Of a stretch of 64,000 nucleotides of DNA, positions 33,650 to 46,599 are shown in pieces. The stretch covers positions 121,484,501 to 121,548,500 of the forward strand of contig CM044308.1 in the NCBI GenBank assembly GCA_024291935.2, read 5' to 3'. The notes beneath the pieces are model-generated. The model was not told the DNA's origin. It worked only from the letters and a program-made list of their open reading frames with translations, and did not search any database. The position numbers were made by a program, and so were the translations under genes. This DNA comes from Okapia johnstoni (taxonomy: Eukaryota > Chordata > Mammalia > Artiodactyla > Giraffidae). How positions within the stretch are numbered: the first letter of the stretch is position 1; every line of letters starts with the position of its first letter.

Positions 33650-35265
33650 AAATGCTGCAGGTGAACACCAAGGTAGGCCTTATATAAAGGATGAATTTAT
33701 CTCCAGAATAGAAGAGGATGCAAATGATGAGTATTGTTCTCTGCAATTAATCCAAACTATATGTATTTCTTCTATTTCTCTTCATTTGTGCTTCATTTAC
33801 AAAGATATTTGTAAAACAGAATGTTATTTACTTGGTATATCTGTTTTAGTATAATAATTATTATTACCTTTCTCTTAATTTTATAACAGTAAGTTATTTA
33901 ACACAGGAACATGAAATAATAAACTTTGAAATAGCATGCATCTAACTGTCATCGCTCAAGTTAGAGCTTCTTGGAAGCGGAGATTTCAAAGATTTTGTAA
34001 TTTTGCTTTGAGGCCAGCCTTTAAAAGAAGTATAACTATTTGAAGTACAGTCAACTCTCAGTTATTTATGTTAGTGGAGGTTCAGAAAATTCAGTTAATT
34101 TATAATTGACTTTGGAATGTAGTCAGAAGTATACCATCGGATGTAAATCCTCTGTGCTGACTAGCAGGCTGAGGGGCTTGCCTCCTGGGATCCCAGCTTG
34201 ACTTGGCTTTGTTGTTAGAAGCGTGGCACCCAGAAGAGAGAAAGAAGCTGCAGATTTTTTTAATGATAATTTTTCAGGTTAAGGAGATGTCTCACTTATG
34301 TAAGTAAAAGTACCCATCAGACAGATTTGTATATATAATTCTGTACTTCATGTGGAAATCCAGCAGAATTGTTGTAAGTTCAAATTCCTAAATCTCTCTG
34401 GTTGTAGGAGGTAATGAATGAGCTGTACCCTTGGTTATTGCCCCTATCAGGCTATTTAGTGTCCTTTGAGCTGATTCCAGGGGTAGACATTTCCTTGGTT
34501 TTTGTGGTAAACTGTGTGTTGTAATTTTCTTTATCTACAAATTACTCATAGTTAACTTTTTATACAGTTTTAAAGATATCCCTGAGCCTCAAGATTTTGT
34601 TTTTGTTTTCAATAAAAAAAACCTTTACATTTTGTCTACTGAGAAGTATTTATTGGAACTTTTATGTGCTTCCCCCCCTCCCTTACTCCCTCCAAATTGC
34701 TAAGTACAGTAGAGGAAAAGATGTTATAAATGAGCAATGTACTATTATAAATGCTTGTCAGGAACCAGAATTGATAGCAGGGTATTATTGTTAGAGAAGT
34801 GTGTGATGATGTTCCATCAAATTTCTGTAGTGATTTTCTTCCAAGGAGCTTAAAATGATTCACAAATACTTGCAAACCAAATACAGGTGATATTCCATTT
34901 TATGGAAAAGGAAACTTAATGAGAGAGAAAGCAAGTTAATTATCTTAGAACAAAGTCACTCAGAAATAAATGGACCCTGTGTATTTTGCAGGAGATAGAC
35001 GAGTAGTCCACTTTTTAAGTTATCCAAGGATGTGCTTTTCTCAGGGAAATCCTCAAAAGCTAAAATATTGTCAATGGCTGAGATATGGGATATGGTCCCA
35101 GTATCCTCTATTGGGACCTATGTTGCTCAGTTTGGTAATTCAGCTATTGGTGAAGCAGCGTGCCAACTTTATGTCTCAAAAAGCCCTCTGAGCTGACTCT
35201 GTGACCTGCATTCATTGTTTTGTTGAGAATTGTTGGAGTTGGAGCCAGAGTCTTTACAATGAGCT
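33650..35265. other. Intronic sequence without recognised features
   Basis: No gene and no confidently classified repeat. Short frames at 34597-34794 and 34970-35191 have no supporting signals. Confidence 0.45.
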
Positions 35266-35269
35266 GTTG

Positions 35270-35730
35270 AGGGCCTGCAGGATCTGGCCTGGCACCTGTA
35301 CCTCTTACCTCCTTACCCCTCACTCTGCTCCAGTCGCTGTGACCTTGTTGTCCTTCAGCTAAACCAGGCCTGCTCCCACCTCAGTGCCTTCCCACTTCCT
35401 CTTCCCACTTATATCCCAAGCACTTTCTTCTCTTAGTCCCTCAAATGTCAGCCCCAAGTGTGAAATACACCTTCTCGGTGAGGCCTTCCTGGGCCTTCCT
35501 GTTCTGAGGGACTCTTCCTGTTCCCCCAGGGCTCCTCTTCTCTGTCCCTGCTTTGCTTTGTAAACTTCCTGCAGCGTGACACACTTTCATGCTGTCTCCC
35601 TCAGGAGGCTGTGAGCTCTGTGAAAGCGGGCATTTAATCTCTTCAGTTCAGAGCTGTTTTGGGGAATAGGGCTTTAGTGTACTTAATGCTGTTCACATAC
35701 GAGGCACTCAATAAATATTTATTAAACGAA
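35270..35730 (+). mobile_element. L2 LINE 3' end
   Basis: 'gatctggcctggcacctgta', 'accctcactctgctccag'-like text, 'ggtgaggccttcctgggcc' and the terminal 'gaggcactcaataaatattt' are classic L2 3' landmarks in the sense orientation. Confidence 0.88.
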
Positions 35731-36108
35731 TATAAGGAACATTATGGTGGTGCTACGTGGCTGTGATTAGTCAGAGATCACTCTAGGATGAAACAGACTT
35801 ATTTAATATCTCATCACATTGTTTAAGTACATTTTTTGAAGTCAATTATTTTGAGTGCTTTGGGCTTGATAGAGCATGCTGTATTCTGCTATTTCTCTGA
35901 CTTATTACTGACAGCATAGTGTCTCCTTAATTGTCATTTTCAAATTGTAAATATGGCTATAAACAATATGTTTGGTATAATCAATGTCCTTTACACAGCA
36001 CTTACTTAGTTTGAATAATGAGCCCAATCCCTGCTTTTTAGGAAATTCTCATTTTCCAAGAAAAATGTACTGGGGTACTGATGTAAAATCTGTGATTATA
36101 AGATGTTA

Positions 36109-36324
36109 TGTGCATGTGTGCTGTGCTCGGTCGTGTTTGATTCTTTGCAACCCCCCTGGAGTGTAGCCCACCAGGCTCCTCTGTCCATGGAATTTTCCAG
36201 GCAAGAAGAATACTGGAGTGGGCTGTCATTTCCTCCTCCAGGGCATCTTCCTGACCCAGGGATCAAACCCATGTCTTCTGCATTAGCAGGCAGATTCTTT
36301 ACCACCGAACCACCTGGAAAACCC
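36109..36324 (-). mobile_element. Bov-tA SINE, antisense
   Basis: Reads from 'tgctcggtcgtgtttgattc' to 'gaaccacctggaaaaccc' (reverse-complement tRNA head). Target-site duplication gattataagatgtta (36094-36108) and gattataagatatta (36325-36339), one mismatch. Confidence 0.93.
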
Positions 36325-36840
36325 GATTATAAGATATTAACATGTATCCAAAGGACCTTACCTTCTTAGTCCTTAGGGCTTGTGAATCCCAATTCTGATT
36401 CTGAGATACCCTAACACAGTGGTTTTCAATCTTTTTTTTTGGAGGGGGGTCACTGGCCCCTTTGAGAATGTGATGAAAGTTATTGACCACATGTACTTAA
36501 CGTACAATTTTGCATAAAATCCCAGTGGAGAGAATCTCTGAGACACATGTAAGAATCTAAAGATTCTAGAGTAAGAGCTGTTATCGTAGAATAATCCTAG
36601 TTATTCAGAAATGAAACCAAATTCTCATAACTAACTTACCTTCAGTTTACTTAATTTGAAAAATCTTTGTATACATTAGTAGAAGTCAGACAGACAACAG
36701 TATAACGGTGCAGTTATAAAAAGGTTGGCCTGACCTAAGATGACCTTAGATACGAAAATTGGTATCTGACAACGACTGCTTATATGTAGTTAAGGAATTG
36801 TGCTCTCCAAATATTAAGTGAAACTGCATCAAGAAACGCC

Positions 36841-36972
36841 TGTGTGTGCGTGCGTGCTAAGTCCCTTCAGTCATGCCTGACTCTTTGCGACCCCATGGAC
36901 TGTAGCCCGCCAGGCTCCCCCCGCCTCTGGGATTTTCCAGGCAAGAATACTGGAGTGGGGTGCCATTTCCTT
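36841..36972 (-). mobile_element. Bov-A-type SINE fragment, antisense
   Basis: Starts with a short (TG/CG) run, then 'gctaagtcccttcagtcatg', and ends at 'ggtgccatttcc' without a tRNA head. From 36340 to 36840 nothing is assignable with confidence. Confidence 0.88.
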
Positions 36973-36984
36973 ACAACCCTTCAT

Positions 36985-39900
36985 CATGGTGGTTTCACTC
37001 AAAGACACATAAGAACAAAAGATATTTTACTAATTTGTTTTGATATAAGCAGAACAATTGTGGCCCTGTGTGTCTGTTTGGTCCCTGAAATCAGAGAACA
37101 GAGGCTGTAAAACCAGCTAACTTTGGTGACTTTTCCACATCTGTTTGTCTTCTATCCTTTAAGCTCTGTTGCTTCTCCTAAGGTAGGAGGCCTTGGGCCC
37201 TTCAGTTTCTGTTTGCTATAATGGAAAACTTTGAATCTCTTTAAAAAACATGTATTATTTCTTGCATGTTTGTTTTTAAATAACAGATAAGCTACTTTAC
37301 ATAGTCTTTTTATCTGGGTTCTAAACATTACAGTTCATTTTCTTTTGATATTTTTTAATATATTAGAGTTTGTATTTAATTTCAAATTCAGAAACACCAA
37401 AATAATCAAAGTGATTTAAACTAGGGTTTTTAAAATTATAAACACAAAGTCTCACATTTTTCCTGGAGATAGGAAATTGGATTGTTTAGATATTTCGATA
37501 CTGAATCTGAAGCAGTGATCTTTCTTCAGGATGGCAATATAACTATCTTCAAGACCCCTGTTTGTTTTTTCAAAATCTAGAACACTTCTATTATGATGAA
37601 AATCAACCATATATTACTGTAATTTTAAATAGTATAGTCAGTTATCATTACCTATCAATTTTGTGCATGCTAATATATCAAAAGGGTACTATTGTGCATA
37701 ACTAACTGTTTGATAATTGAGAAACACTGTTGCTGTTATTTCTGTAATTTGGATAAGACTGAAGACCTTATGTTTTATGCCTACTAATCTTGCTCTTTCC
37801 TAAAAAATGATCATAGATTTCCATTCTTTTTCCTCCTGCTTTCTACAGTATTATGAATTATCCATTCTTAAAAAGAAATCTTTCACATGGCTCCAGTTTT
37901 GTGTTCTTTCACTGTTATATCTTCTACTTAGAATCATATTGGTTAATCTAACTTTAAAAATCTTGTGGCCAAATTCTTTTTAAATTTTGTGAAGGACTTT
38001 ATTGGCCTTTTATTGGAATTAGGTCCTATTCACTTTTCCTTACCTGGGGTAAAATACAATTTTGGGTGGGAGGGTAGAGGAATAGCCCCCATTTGTAAAA
38101 TATAATCATCAGATTTCAAGTTAGAAAAAAACCTAATCCAATCATTTCATTTTACAGAGGAAGAAATAAACTCATATTAGTGCTTTGCCAGTCAAAGAAC
38201 TGCCAATCTACTGCCATATCTTACTGGCCAGCATTTTTAGCAAACCTTATTTATGTATTTTAAACTTTTTTCGGTCATTGTGGGAAGACTGAAAAGCAGA
38301 TGTTGGCAGAGATTTTCTCCCTGAACATTCCATTAAGAAGAATATTATGGAGTGCCATAGGGTCTCTTTCATCTTTGATTCCTAGTCAACTAGAAGGCAT
38401 ACTTAAAAACAAGTGAACAGACAGAAAAATACCTTGCTGCAACTTAGCATTACTTTACATGGTGCCTATGCATACAGTAAGTTATGCCATAGAATCACTG
38501 CACTAGGTGGCCTTTTGTCCTGGTTTGTGTTTTCAAAGCAACGGAGGCTCTTTATGAAGTCTAGGCCAAGATTCTTATTGAGAGTGGGGACTGCTCTGGA
38601 GTCTCTCCATGTCTTATACTTGGGGTCTTCTACTGTGTTCCATACTCTGTGGCAGGTCCTATGGGAATACAAAGGACAGCACCCTTGCCTAGACTAACTG
38701 AGGAGATACAGCTTTAACAGTGGAAAGCAGTATGTGATGAACGCCAAACAAGAAGTGCAGGTATAAATGCATTAGAGTGCCAATTTTCATTTTCTCAGGA
38801 GTCGTTCAGACGACTGGTGATTCTGTCTCTAGGTCCTCTATGATTGAAGAAAAAATCAACAAAAAAGGTAAAATTTTAACCCAGGCAACTTCAAGTAGTT
38901 TAAATATAGAGGACAGGTACAGCCCAAACAGTCATACCTTCTAATTTTCACTTTTATCAGTTAAGTATAGGTTATAATATTGCCTGTATAAATATTCCTG
39001 TATGTATAATACTCATCAGTAGCATTTTCTTTAGAGGTCCAAATAACTAAACACAATGGCTTTCTTTTCAAATTGCAAACTGGCTTTCTAAAATGAGAAG
39101 TTCCTATTAAATTGTAGTAAAATTAAATTAAAAAATTTAGCTTTAAACAGAATTCAACACGTTGGGAGTTCGGTTTGAATTGATAATCTCATTGGCTCAT
39201 TTTAAATCTTCATAGACTGCATAAAAGAAAAAAATAAATGCTAGGACTGTATAGAAGGTGAAAAATATTTTTTAATTAATTAATTAATTTTAATTGGAGG
39301 GAAAATATTTGAATATCATCTATATTTAGAAAATTTAGGAAAAGCCTTCAACACCAAGGCTTTTATTATTATCACTGACTTTGGTCATTATTAACTGTTA
39401 TTCTCATTCTCTTGGTTTTAGTATAATTTACCTGTCTGCTATGACAAAAACGCTAGGTTATTACCTACTGTGAACTTAGTAAACTGTATTGTATACATCA
39501 TATATTTTTATTGTTGTCAAAGATTATTTGAAATTTAGTTGTCTCCCTTTGGACATATGAAAAGTTCACAGGTGCCTTGTGACCGTTTAAAAGGTAAAGG
39601 CAAGTCATTTAACCTTTCATTTGTTGGGTTAGGGTCGGTGGGATAAGTAAATAACCTTTAAGTTTCTTTCCAGCTCTAGACATTTAGAGGTTATACTAAC
39701 TTCAGAAATAGACTTATTAAACAAAAGAACATGTAATTTGCTTATTTTTTTTCCCTTGAGATAAAATTTATTTGGTAGGTGGTCACAGATTTTTTTGGTC
39801 ACAAAAAATCTGACCAAATTCCTTAAAGTCACACAACAAAGTAGTAGCCAAACTAAGCTCTAGACTCAGTTGCACTTTAGTTCCTTGGTCCTATACTGTG

Positions 39901-42160
39901 TTTACATTCAGTTAACACACATAGAAAAGACTGTTTCTTTGGAGTTTTATATTTTAAAATAATGTGTAGTAGATTGAGGACCCTTATTCTAAATCCTCCA
40001 TCAGGGCTGTCCCAGTGACCAAACCACACTGACATCAATGACAAGCTTATGTCTAAGTGAATCTGACTGAACCTTTGGAAAGGCTTGAAAAATCCAGAAA
40101 TAGCCCACAACCATTGTAGTAAAAGGAAGATTATGAATCTGCTCCTAACATAATTTGTAAAGTTGAATTATTAGAAGTAAGCTGAACATTTAGACTAGAA
40201 ATAAAATTTCAGAATAGCTGATGGGTGTTCCTGTGTGGAGTTGGGGGTTAGAGCTTTCGTATATGAGCATATGGAGGCATTTCGGAAGAGTGGAAGTGGG
40301 GCCATCTGATTAGGAACTGTGCCTTGTTGTTAAACCGTGACTTTCTGCATTGTGTGTCCCCAGAGTTGGAAAACTTCCGCTGGCAAAAATAAAGAGAAGG
40401 GCTGCCCTGCTGTTGCTGAGGGCCCTACAGTAGACACAAAAGCGCCTTCTCAGAGGCCTGCAGCGGAGGCGGCTTGTACCGGCAGGCCCGGTCCTCTCAA
40501 AGACTGGGAATCAGATTCTTTCCCCAGGGGGTTTCCAACTAGTTTGCACTTCAGAAAAATCTTTTCTTTCTCCTGCTGTTCACGCCCTGCAAAGAATTTT
40601 CTTCCAACCAAAGAAATGGTTTTCTAATCAAAGATTCTTGTCCTTAGTTGTTGAACATCAAAGAAAGTTTGGAGGAGACTGGGGGATTATGTGAGTGCCT
40701 AGAGTTTATTTTGAATGCAAACTTGCAACATTAGCAAGTCTCCCAAAGCATATACTCATTTAAGGACTGCGAGAGAGCCTAATGTAACCAAGGCTCTATT
40801 TTTCCTTGGTTGGATGTAAGGTACCCCAGTAAGATACAGATGAGCTGAGCAGCTCTGTCTGGACTTAACTCCTGTATGTTTGGTCCCTGACATTCTTAGC
40901 AAGGAGAAAGGTACCCTTATTCCACCTACCCTTTTAAAATCTGATATTAGGGAACATCAAAATCTATTGATAAACTCGAAACAAAACCTCCTCTTTTTTA
41001 ACCTTCAGTACTTCAGCTCTTAACTTTGCCCAGGACGGTTGATGATATCACCAGTGTTGGGAGCCGCATTCCCTGCATTCCCCCACTGCCTCCGAGGTGT
41101 GGATGATGTCATTTTCTCCCACAAAGGAAACCCTCAGCACCCCAGGGCCTGAACTCAGGTCTTGGCAGGTAAATGAAGGAGGAACTTAAACTGTTGGCTT
41201 GAGTCAGGAGTAAAAAGGCACGACCATGTTAAGCACCAACTTCATAGTCTCTTCATGAGACTATGAAGGCCTGACTAGGGAGAATTTCTCATTTAGGGAA
41301 AATAACTTTAAGAAATTATTTTCTGGGTAAGAACAATGATTCACTTGATATTTTGGTTCTTGCTTTTAGGAACATTTACAGGGCATTGTTCTCAGATTAT
41401 GGCTCCTTCTTAAATATCCTTCTCTTGAATCCACGAATTTTTTCCAATTTTTCTGGAACCCATTTGCAGATTATCTAACTTTTCTTCTAACAAAAACAAG
41501 AATTAGGAAAGATAAAGTGATGGATCAAGCAGATTTAGGCAGAATTATGCCCTGGGTAAAGTACATTCTTGATATTTTACTCTTGGCCCTGGGAATATGA
41601 ACAGAAAAGAGTATTGCTCTAGAAGATTTCCAATCTCTTTCTATCCCTTCATCGCAACCACAAAGTAGTGGTTGGAAATAGAATTCCAGGAACACCAAAA
41701 ATGCTCACAATTTCAGTAGTGGCAGCTACAGTGCCCCCACAGGGTTCTCTGAGCATTCTTCCTCGGGGCCTTCTTTTGGCCTCCTTGTGGTTAGGAGCCT
41801 ACATCATCAATCACAGAGGCTTGCCCTGAAGACAGACCTGCTAAAATGTCAGTTATCTGTCCTTGCCATCAGAAACAATTCTTTATATTTTACTCCGTTC
41901 TGAACTAACATGCTACAGTTTTGGTTTTTTTTAAGAGAGAAATACAGCCTCTTTGATGGACTCATCAACTGACCATTCTCACAAAACTTTAAGTACACTA
42001 CTTTATAGTACTAGGAAACTCCGTCAGAATGGGTGGGGTAAGCAGGATTTACCAAAGGTTTTTGTTCTACTCAGTAGTGCTAACTTGCCTGTGTTACTCC
42101 TATGCAGATATTAGATTGTAATTTTGAGGGGTTTTATTTCATTTACTTATTTTTGATTGT
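36985..42160. other. Long repeat-poor intronic block
   Basis: About 5.2 kb with no SINE or LINE that I can name, the longest such stretch in the window. It contains a perfect 12-bp hairpin at 41240-41268, an ATTA-type microsatellite at 39273-39291, an imperfect hairpin at 39781-39815, and paired ATCAAAG motifs at 40627-40663. A 96-codon frame at 40337-40627 follows an acceptor-like 'gtgtgtccccag' but has no donor or familiar sequence. Confidence 0.5.
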
Positions 42161-42169
42161 TTTAAGGCT

Positions 42170-42309
42170 TTATTTTTTAAATGCTTATGTATTTGGCGGT
42201 GGCACATGGGATCTTGAGTTGCAGTATGTGAACAACCAGGGATTGAACTCTGGCACCTGCCACATTGGGAGCATGGAGTCCCAGCCACTGGACCACCAGG
42301 GAGGTCCCA
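42170..42309 (-). mobile_element. CHR-type SINE, antisense
   Basis: A/T-rich start, 'caaccagggattgaactctg', ending 'ctggaccaccagggaggtcc'. Confidence 0.85.
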
Positions 42310-42770
42310 AGACTTTATTTATTTTATTAGGAGTTTTAGGTTCAGGCTTCTCTGGTGGCTCAGACAGTAAAGAATCCACCTGCAATGCAGGAGACCTGGG
42401 TTCAATCACTGGGTTGGGAAGATCCTCTGGAGGAGGGCATGACAACCCACTCCACGATTTTTGCCTGGAGAATCCCCATGGACAGAAGAGCCTGGTGGGC
42501 TACAGTCCATGGGGTTGCAAAGAGTCAGACACGATTGAGCAACTAAGCACAGCACAGCACAGCCCAGGAGTTTTAGGTTCACAGCAAAACTGAGAGGAAG
42601 GTATAGCAATCAACCATATACCCTTCCTTCCCATGCATGCATAGCCTCCTCCATTATCAATATCCTCCATGAGAGTGGTATGTTTGTCACAGTCGATGAA
42701 CCCACACATCATTGTCACCTGCAGTTCATAGTTTGTATAGGGTTCACACTTGGTTTGAGGTTTTTAAACA
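42310..42770 (-). mobile_element. Antisense L1 fragment hosting a Bov-tA
   Basis: 'gttttaggttcacagcaaaa', 'gcatgcatagcctcctccat' and 'gatgaacccacacatcattg' are antisense L1 landmarks; the Bov-tA at 42345-42565 splits it. Confidence 0.75.
42345..42565 (+). mobile_element. Bov-tA SINE with 16-bp duplication
   Basis: Complete tRNA head and Bov-A body with an (agcac)n tail. Exact 16-bp target-site duplication, aggagttttaggttca, at 42329-42344 and 42566-42581. All frames across it are SINE artefacts. Confidence 0.96.
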
Positions 42771-42779
42771 CTAAAAATA

Positions 42780-43900
42780 TATGGAGAAAATTCAGTGAAA
42801 TGTATGTCCCTTTAGCTTATATACAGGAATAACTTGAACTATAAGGGAAGCACCCAACCTGCAGCAGACCTTTCCTTTTCGTCATGTCATTTCTCCTGGG
42901 TTGGTGTATGATTGAACCAAATTAATGTTATTATAGAAAATGCTGTTTTTCAGGCAGTATCAGTCTTCAAGGTATGGAACAGGATTTGGCGTTTTGTTTC
43001 CATTTTTATTGTTTTGTTTTCTAAAGGGATGTTTGAATTGGAGCCTGTCTGGCAGGATTCCATACTTCTACCAAACCACCTGTCCTGGCAGAGACAATGG
43101 AATCAAAAGTCAAGTTCTTTATGACTGCACCTGCCTTGTAAGTGCTGCCAGAAGTTCTGATTTTCTCCTTTTGCCAACCTCTACCCAGAAACTACAGTAG
43201 CTGACACCCGAATAATGGGTGCACACACCCCAAGTTGGGACTTGGATGTTCCAATTCAGGAAGACCAGTGCTAGTTCTCCCATTGACTTCTAATGTAGTC
43301 TTTGCACAGCATTCAGTGATTACTCTGTATCAAATGGAGGAGTTGTAACTCCCTGGTCCAGTTGGTTTTCAAGATTTTTGTGAGGGTTGATTAATGATGA
43401 TGAATCATTTGGTAATTTCTTATTTGGAAGTTTTCTTGTACAGTTTATACCTAGTAAGCATGAAGGAAAGTATGATCTCCCCGAAAGATATCAGGAATGT
43501 GTCTCTGAAGTCAGAACACCAGGCAGCATTTCCAGGAGTGAGGAGTCACCATTGTCCCTGCTGCTTTTTCCTTTTCCCAGAAATGTAAATTACCCTGTGG
43601 GCCACCAGTTGAATGCTCTCTGATTAGGCAGTTGTTGTGGAAGCAATCGAACTCCCTTGATGAGGACTTTTCTCCTTTTGGATTATCAGAGCATTTCTTG
43701 GGTTCCCTTAGGGTAGAGTTACTTCATTATCTTCTAACTTTATGTATAACTGGAGACCTTCTGGCCTAAGTGCATAATTTATATCAGCAATCAGGTAATT
43801 GAAGATAATTATGCCCACCAAATAGTGCTCTTTGCACAGTATCCACATGTGGTGATATAATATGATAGTAAGGCATAAAAGTACATTCTAAAATGAGTGG
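42780..43900. other. Intronic sequence without recognised features
   Basis: Overlapping short frames near 42.91-43.20 and 43.39-43.62 kb are judged random. No repeat identified. Confidence 0.45.
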
Positions 43901-43904
43901 CAGC

Positions 43905-44120
43905 ATCCTACAGTGAAGAGAGCCTTCAGTAATCCTGTGTTCAGTCTCAGCTCTGGTCCTTCTTAGCTTTGTGGCCTTAAGGAAACTTGCTTAACCACTT
44001 TGAGTCTGTGTCCTCATGAGTAAAATGGGGATAATAGTAATAAATAGCCTGCCTACTTGAAATGAAATAATATATGAGAATTGTCTTTGAAAATTGCAAA
44101 TGTAAGGTACTATTATTAAT
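43905..44120 (+). mobile_element. MIR SINE
   Basis: 'tttgtggccttaaggaaact', 'gagtaaaatggggataatag' and a 3' part 'gcaaatgtaaggtactatta' follow MIR closely. Confidence 0.85.
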
Positions 44121-44124
44121 AGTA

Positions 44125-46160
44125 ATCTGATGTGAACTGTTTCTTATCCACCTAATTACTGAAAGAAATATTAAGTTTGAGGGTTATTGATTTTGGCTCA
44201 GTTGATCTATTTGAATTCAATTGGCATTATCCCCAAATAACTAAGCAAGACCATTTGTGTTTTTTATGTAGCTAGGAAGACAAAGATTTAGATTAAAAAT
44301 TTGGTGGGCCAAAGAGCTGATTAAATTAACCATAGTATAGTAACAGATAGCCATGGTGACTTAGAGAGTGACTAATAGTGTGGAGGTTCTAGGGTGGGAA
44401 CCTAACTTCTGTAACTGCCTTCCTTGTACCGTGGTGAATCACTTGCCCTCCCTGGACCTTTGCACACTGGTAAGCCCATTACCTTCCTTCTGTGGTCAGT
44501 GAGGTAATAATCACTGACACAACGTAAAACAGCTACTGTCTAAGTTTTTACTTCTCTGAGTCAGGGGATCCTAGAACCATATTACACATCACTTTTACAT
44601 TATCATTCAAAGTTTTAAAGTATTGTTTTAATGACTGCTACCTGGAACAGCTGCTCAGATTGCTGAAGGTTCAGCTGTCCAGCTTTGCAGCAATTTTCCA
44701 AGGGCTGGAAGAGAAGGAGTTCAGGATTATCAAGGGAACCAATTCACGCAGTTCTTTATACGTGCACTGTGCTGGTCTCAACATGTAGGTCTTTGAAGCT
44801 CAGCAAATGAGGTTCTATAGCCTGCTTGGAAATTATCCCACAAGTCCCTGCGACTCCCAGTCCCCCATCTGAGAAGTGTTAGATAAAAGTGAGAGTAAGC
44901 AGTTTCAGTCGTAGCACCTATCAAGTATTTGTGGTCTGGAGATCATTTTCAGGTAAAGATCATCGTTGAGCCATCTCAGGGACTAACAGTATGCAGTATG
45001 GAAAATCTGTATTCCATCCTGTAACTTTACCAATTTGAAACCTCCCCCACAAATAGGTAAATAATGGGATAAACGTAATTATGGGCTTTCTCATCTTTTC
45101 TACTTACCTGTTCGCTGTTATGATTAAATACACGTAGCTTCTAACTCCTTTAGAAACAAACTCACTTACCATTATTATCCTTTCAACACTTGCATGGTAT
45201 TGTAATCCCTTTCAATCGCAGTGTGACATAGTGGGAGTCCGGAGGCAAGTGTGTTTGGGGGATGATGGAAAGAGGCAAATGTTTTCTCTTCTATTGGTTT
45301 TGGGAAGCGTCCTTCTCTGAAGGTACGTCTTGGGGAAAACTGTTTTCTTCTCAGGGCCTAGTAAAGATTAGTGAGAGATGTCTGTAAAGCGTGTGAAGCT
45401 CTTTGAAATAAAGTCATGGATAAACACTCAGTATCACTGTTATTATCATTAAAAAGGAGAGCCCAGCATGTGATGTTTTGGGTCAGTTCCAGCGGTCTTG
45501 TTTGATGTTCTTAGTTCCTTTTTTGACCTTTACCTCTTGATATCTTTATACATTTATTGAGGCTGTTGGACAAAGTCTTGAGATCCTAAGCAATATGGTG
45601 TGTTAAGAATGAATGAACTGCTAGCCTCCATTTTTTTTTTTTTTTTTTCCTTTTTTTTTAATTTTTTATTCCAATTGGGGGCCAACTCATTTTTAAAAAT
45701 GTGTTTAAAATGAACAGTAGAGATTTCTATTTTGGATACCTGTTATTCAAGTTTGACAATCTTGGTAGCAAACTTAATACCTCATCCTTTGATTTTTTTT
45801 TTATTTCCAATTCTATTTACCTTGGAACCAGAGTTTTAAAGGAAATTTTTCATTAAATAGAATAAATACCAAATTAACTAGGATTTTTTTTCTATTTGCT
45901 TATGAATTAGAGATAAAAGAATGAAGCAGATATAAAAGATCTAAAAAACAAATACTATAAGAACTTCTCAAAATAATATAAATACTTTCTAGGGATCCTG
46001 TACATTCCAGTTTCCTGTACATCAGAATGTAAATTATTTCATGCTAAAAATTACCATAATGATATCCTTCTAGTGTTACAAGATACCAGAGATACTAAAT
46101 AAAGGCTAAATTATGCTCAGTACAATGTACTTAAATGGGAAAGTGTACCATTGCATTTCA
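44125..46160. other. Intronic sequence, no gene seen
   Basis: Unique-looking DNA. A long T-tract at 45630-45660 may be the poly-A of a very short antisense retroinsertion, but no body is recognisable. Confidence 0.45.
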
Positions 46161-46164
46161 TTTC

Positions 46165-46248
46165 ATTTATTTAGGCTGCACCATGGCTTCAGGATCTTAG
46201 TTCCCCAACCAGGGATTGAATCTGGGCCCTGGCAGGGAAGTCCCAGTA
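46165..46248 (-). mobile_element. CHR-type SINE fragment, antisense
   Basis: 'aggatcttagttccccaacc' to 'cctggcagggaagtccc'; short, missing its centre. Confidence 0.75.
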
Positions 46249-46271
46249 CCCACACATTTTAAAAAAGGTTT

Positions 46272-46590
46272 CAGGATGTCTCTGGTGGCTCAGGTGGTAA
46301 AGAATCCACCTGCCAATGCAGGAGACAAGTTCGATCCCTGGTCTGGGAAGATACCCACATGCCATGAGCAAAGAAGCCTGTGCACCACAGCTACTGCACT
46401 CACACCTAGAGCCTGGGGACTGCAACTCTGAGCCCATGGGCTCCAGAACCTGCGCTCCGCCGTGAGAGAAGCCCACACCACAACTGGAGAGTAGCCCTGC
46501 TCGCGGCAGCTGGAGAAAAACCTGTGCAGCAACCAAGACCCAGCACAGTCCCAAATAAATAAATTTTGTAAAAATTTAAATAAAAAAAAA
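46272..46590 (+). mobile_element. Long CHR-type SINE
   Basis: Head 'aggatgtctctggtggctca', B-box 'agttcgatccctggtctggg', followed by the extended CHR body ('gagtagccctgctcgcggc') and an A-rich tail ('aaataaataaattttg'). About 320 bp, the longest CHR copy here. Confidence 0.88.
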
Positions 46591-46599
46591 CAACATGAA

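Noticed and set aside
42345..42565. tRNA gene suggested by tRNA-like A and B boxes
   Set aside because: tRNA-derived SINE heads (Bov-tA, CHR) with target-site duplications; no cloverleaf with a proper acceptor stem was seen. The same applies to the other SINE copies.
45630..45660. Poly-T tract as a retrogene tail
   Set aside because: No body or duplication could be identified next to it.
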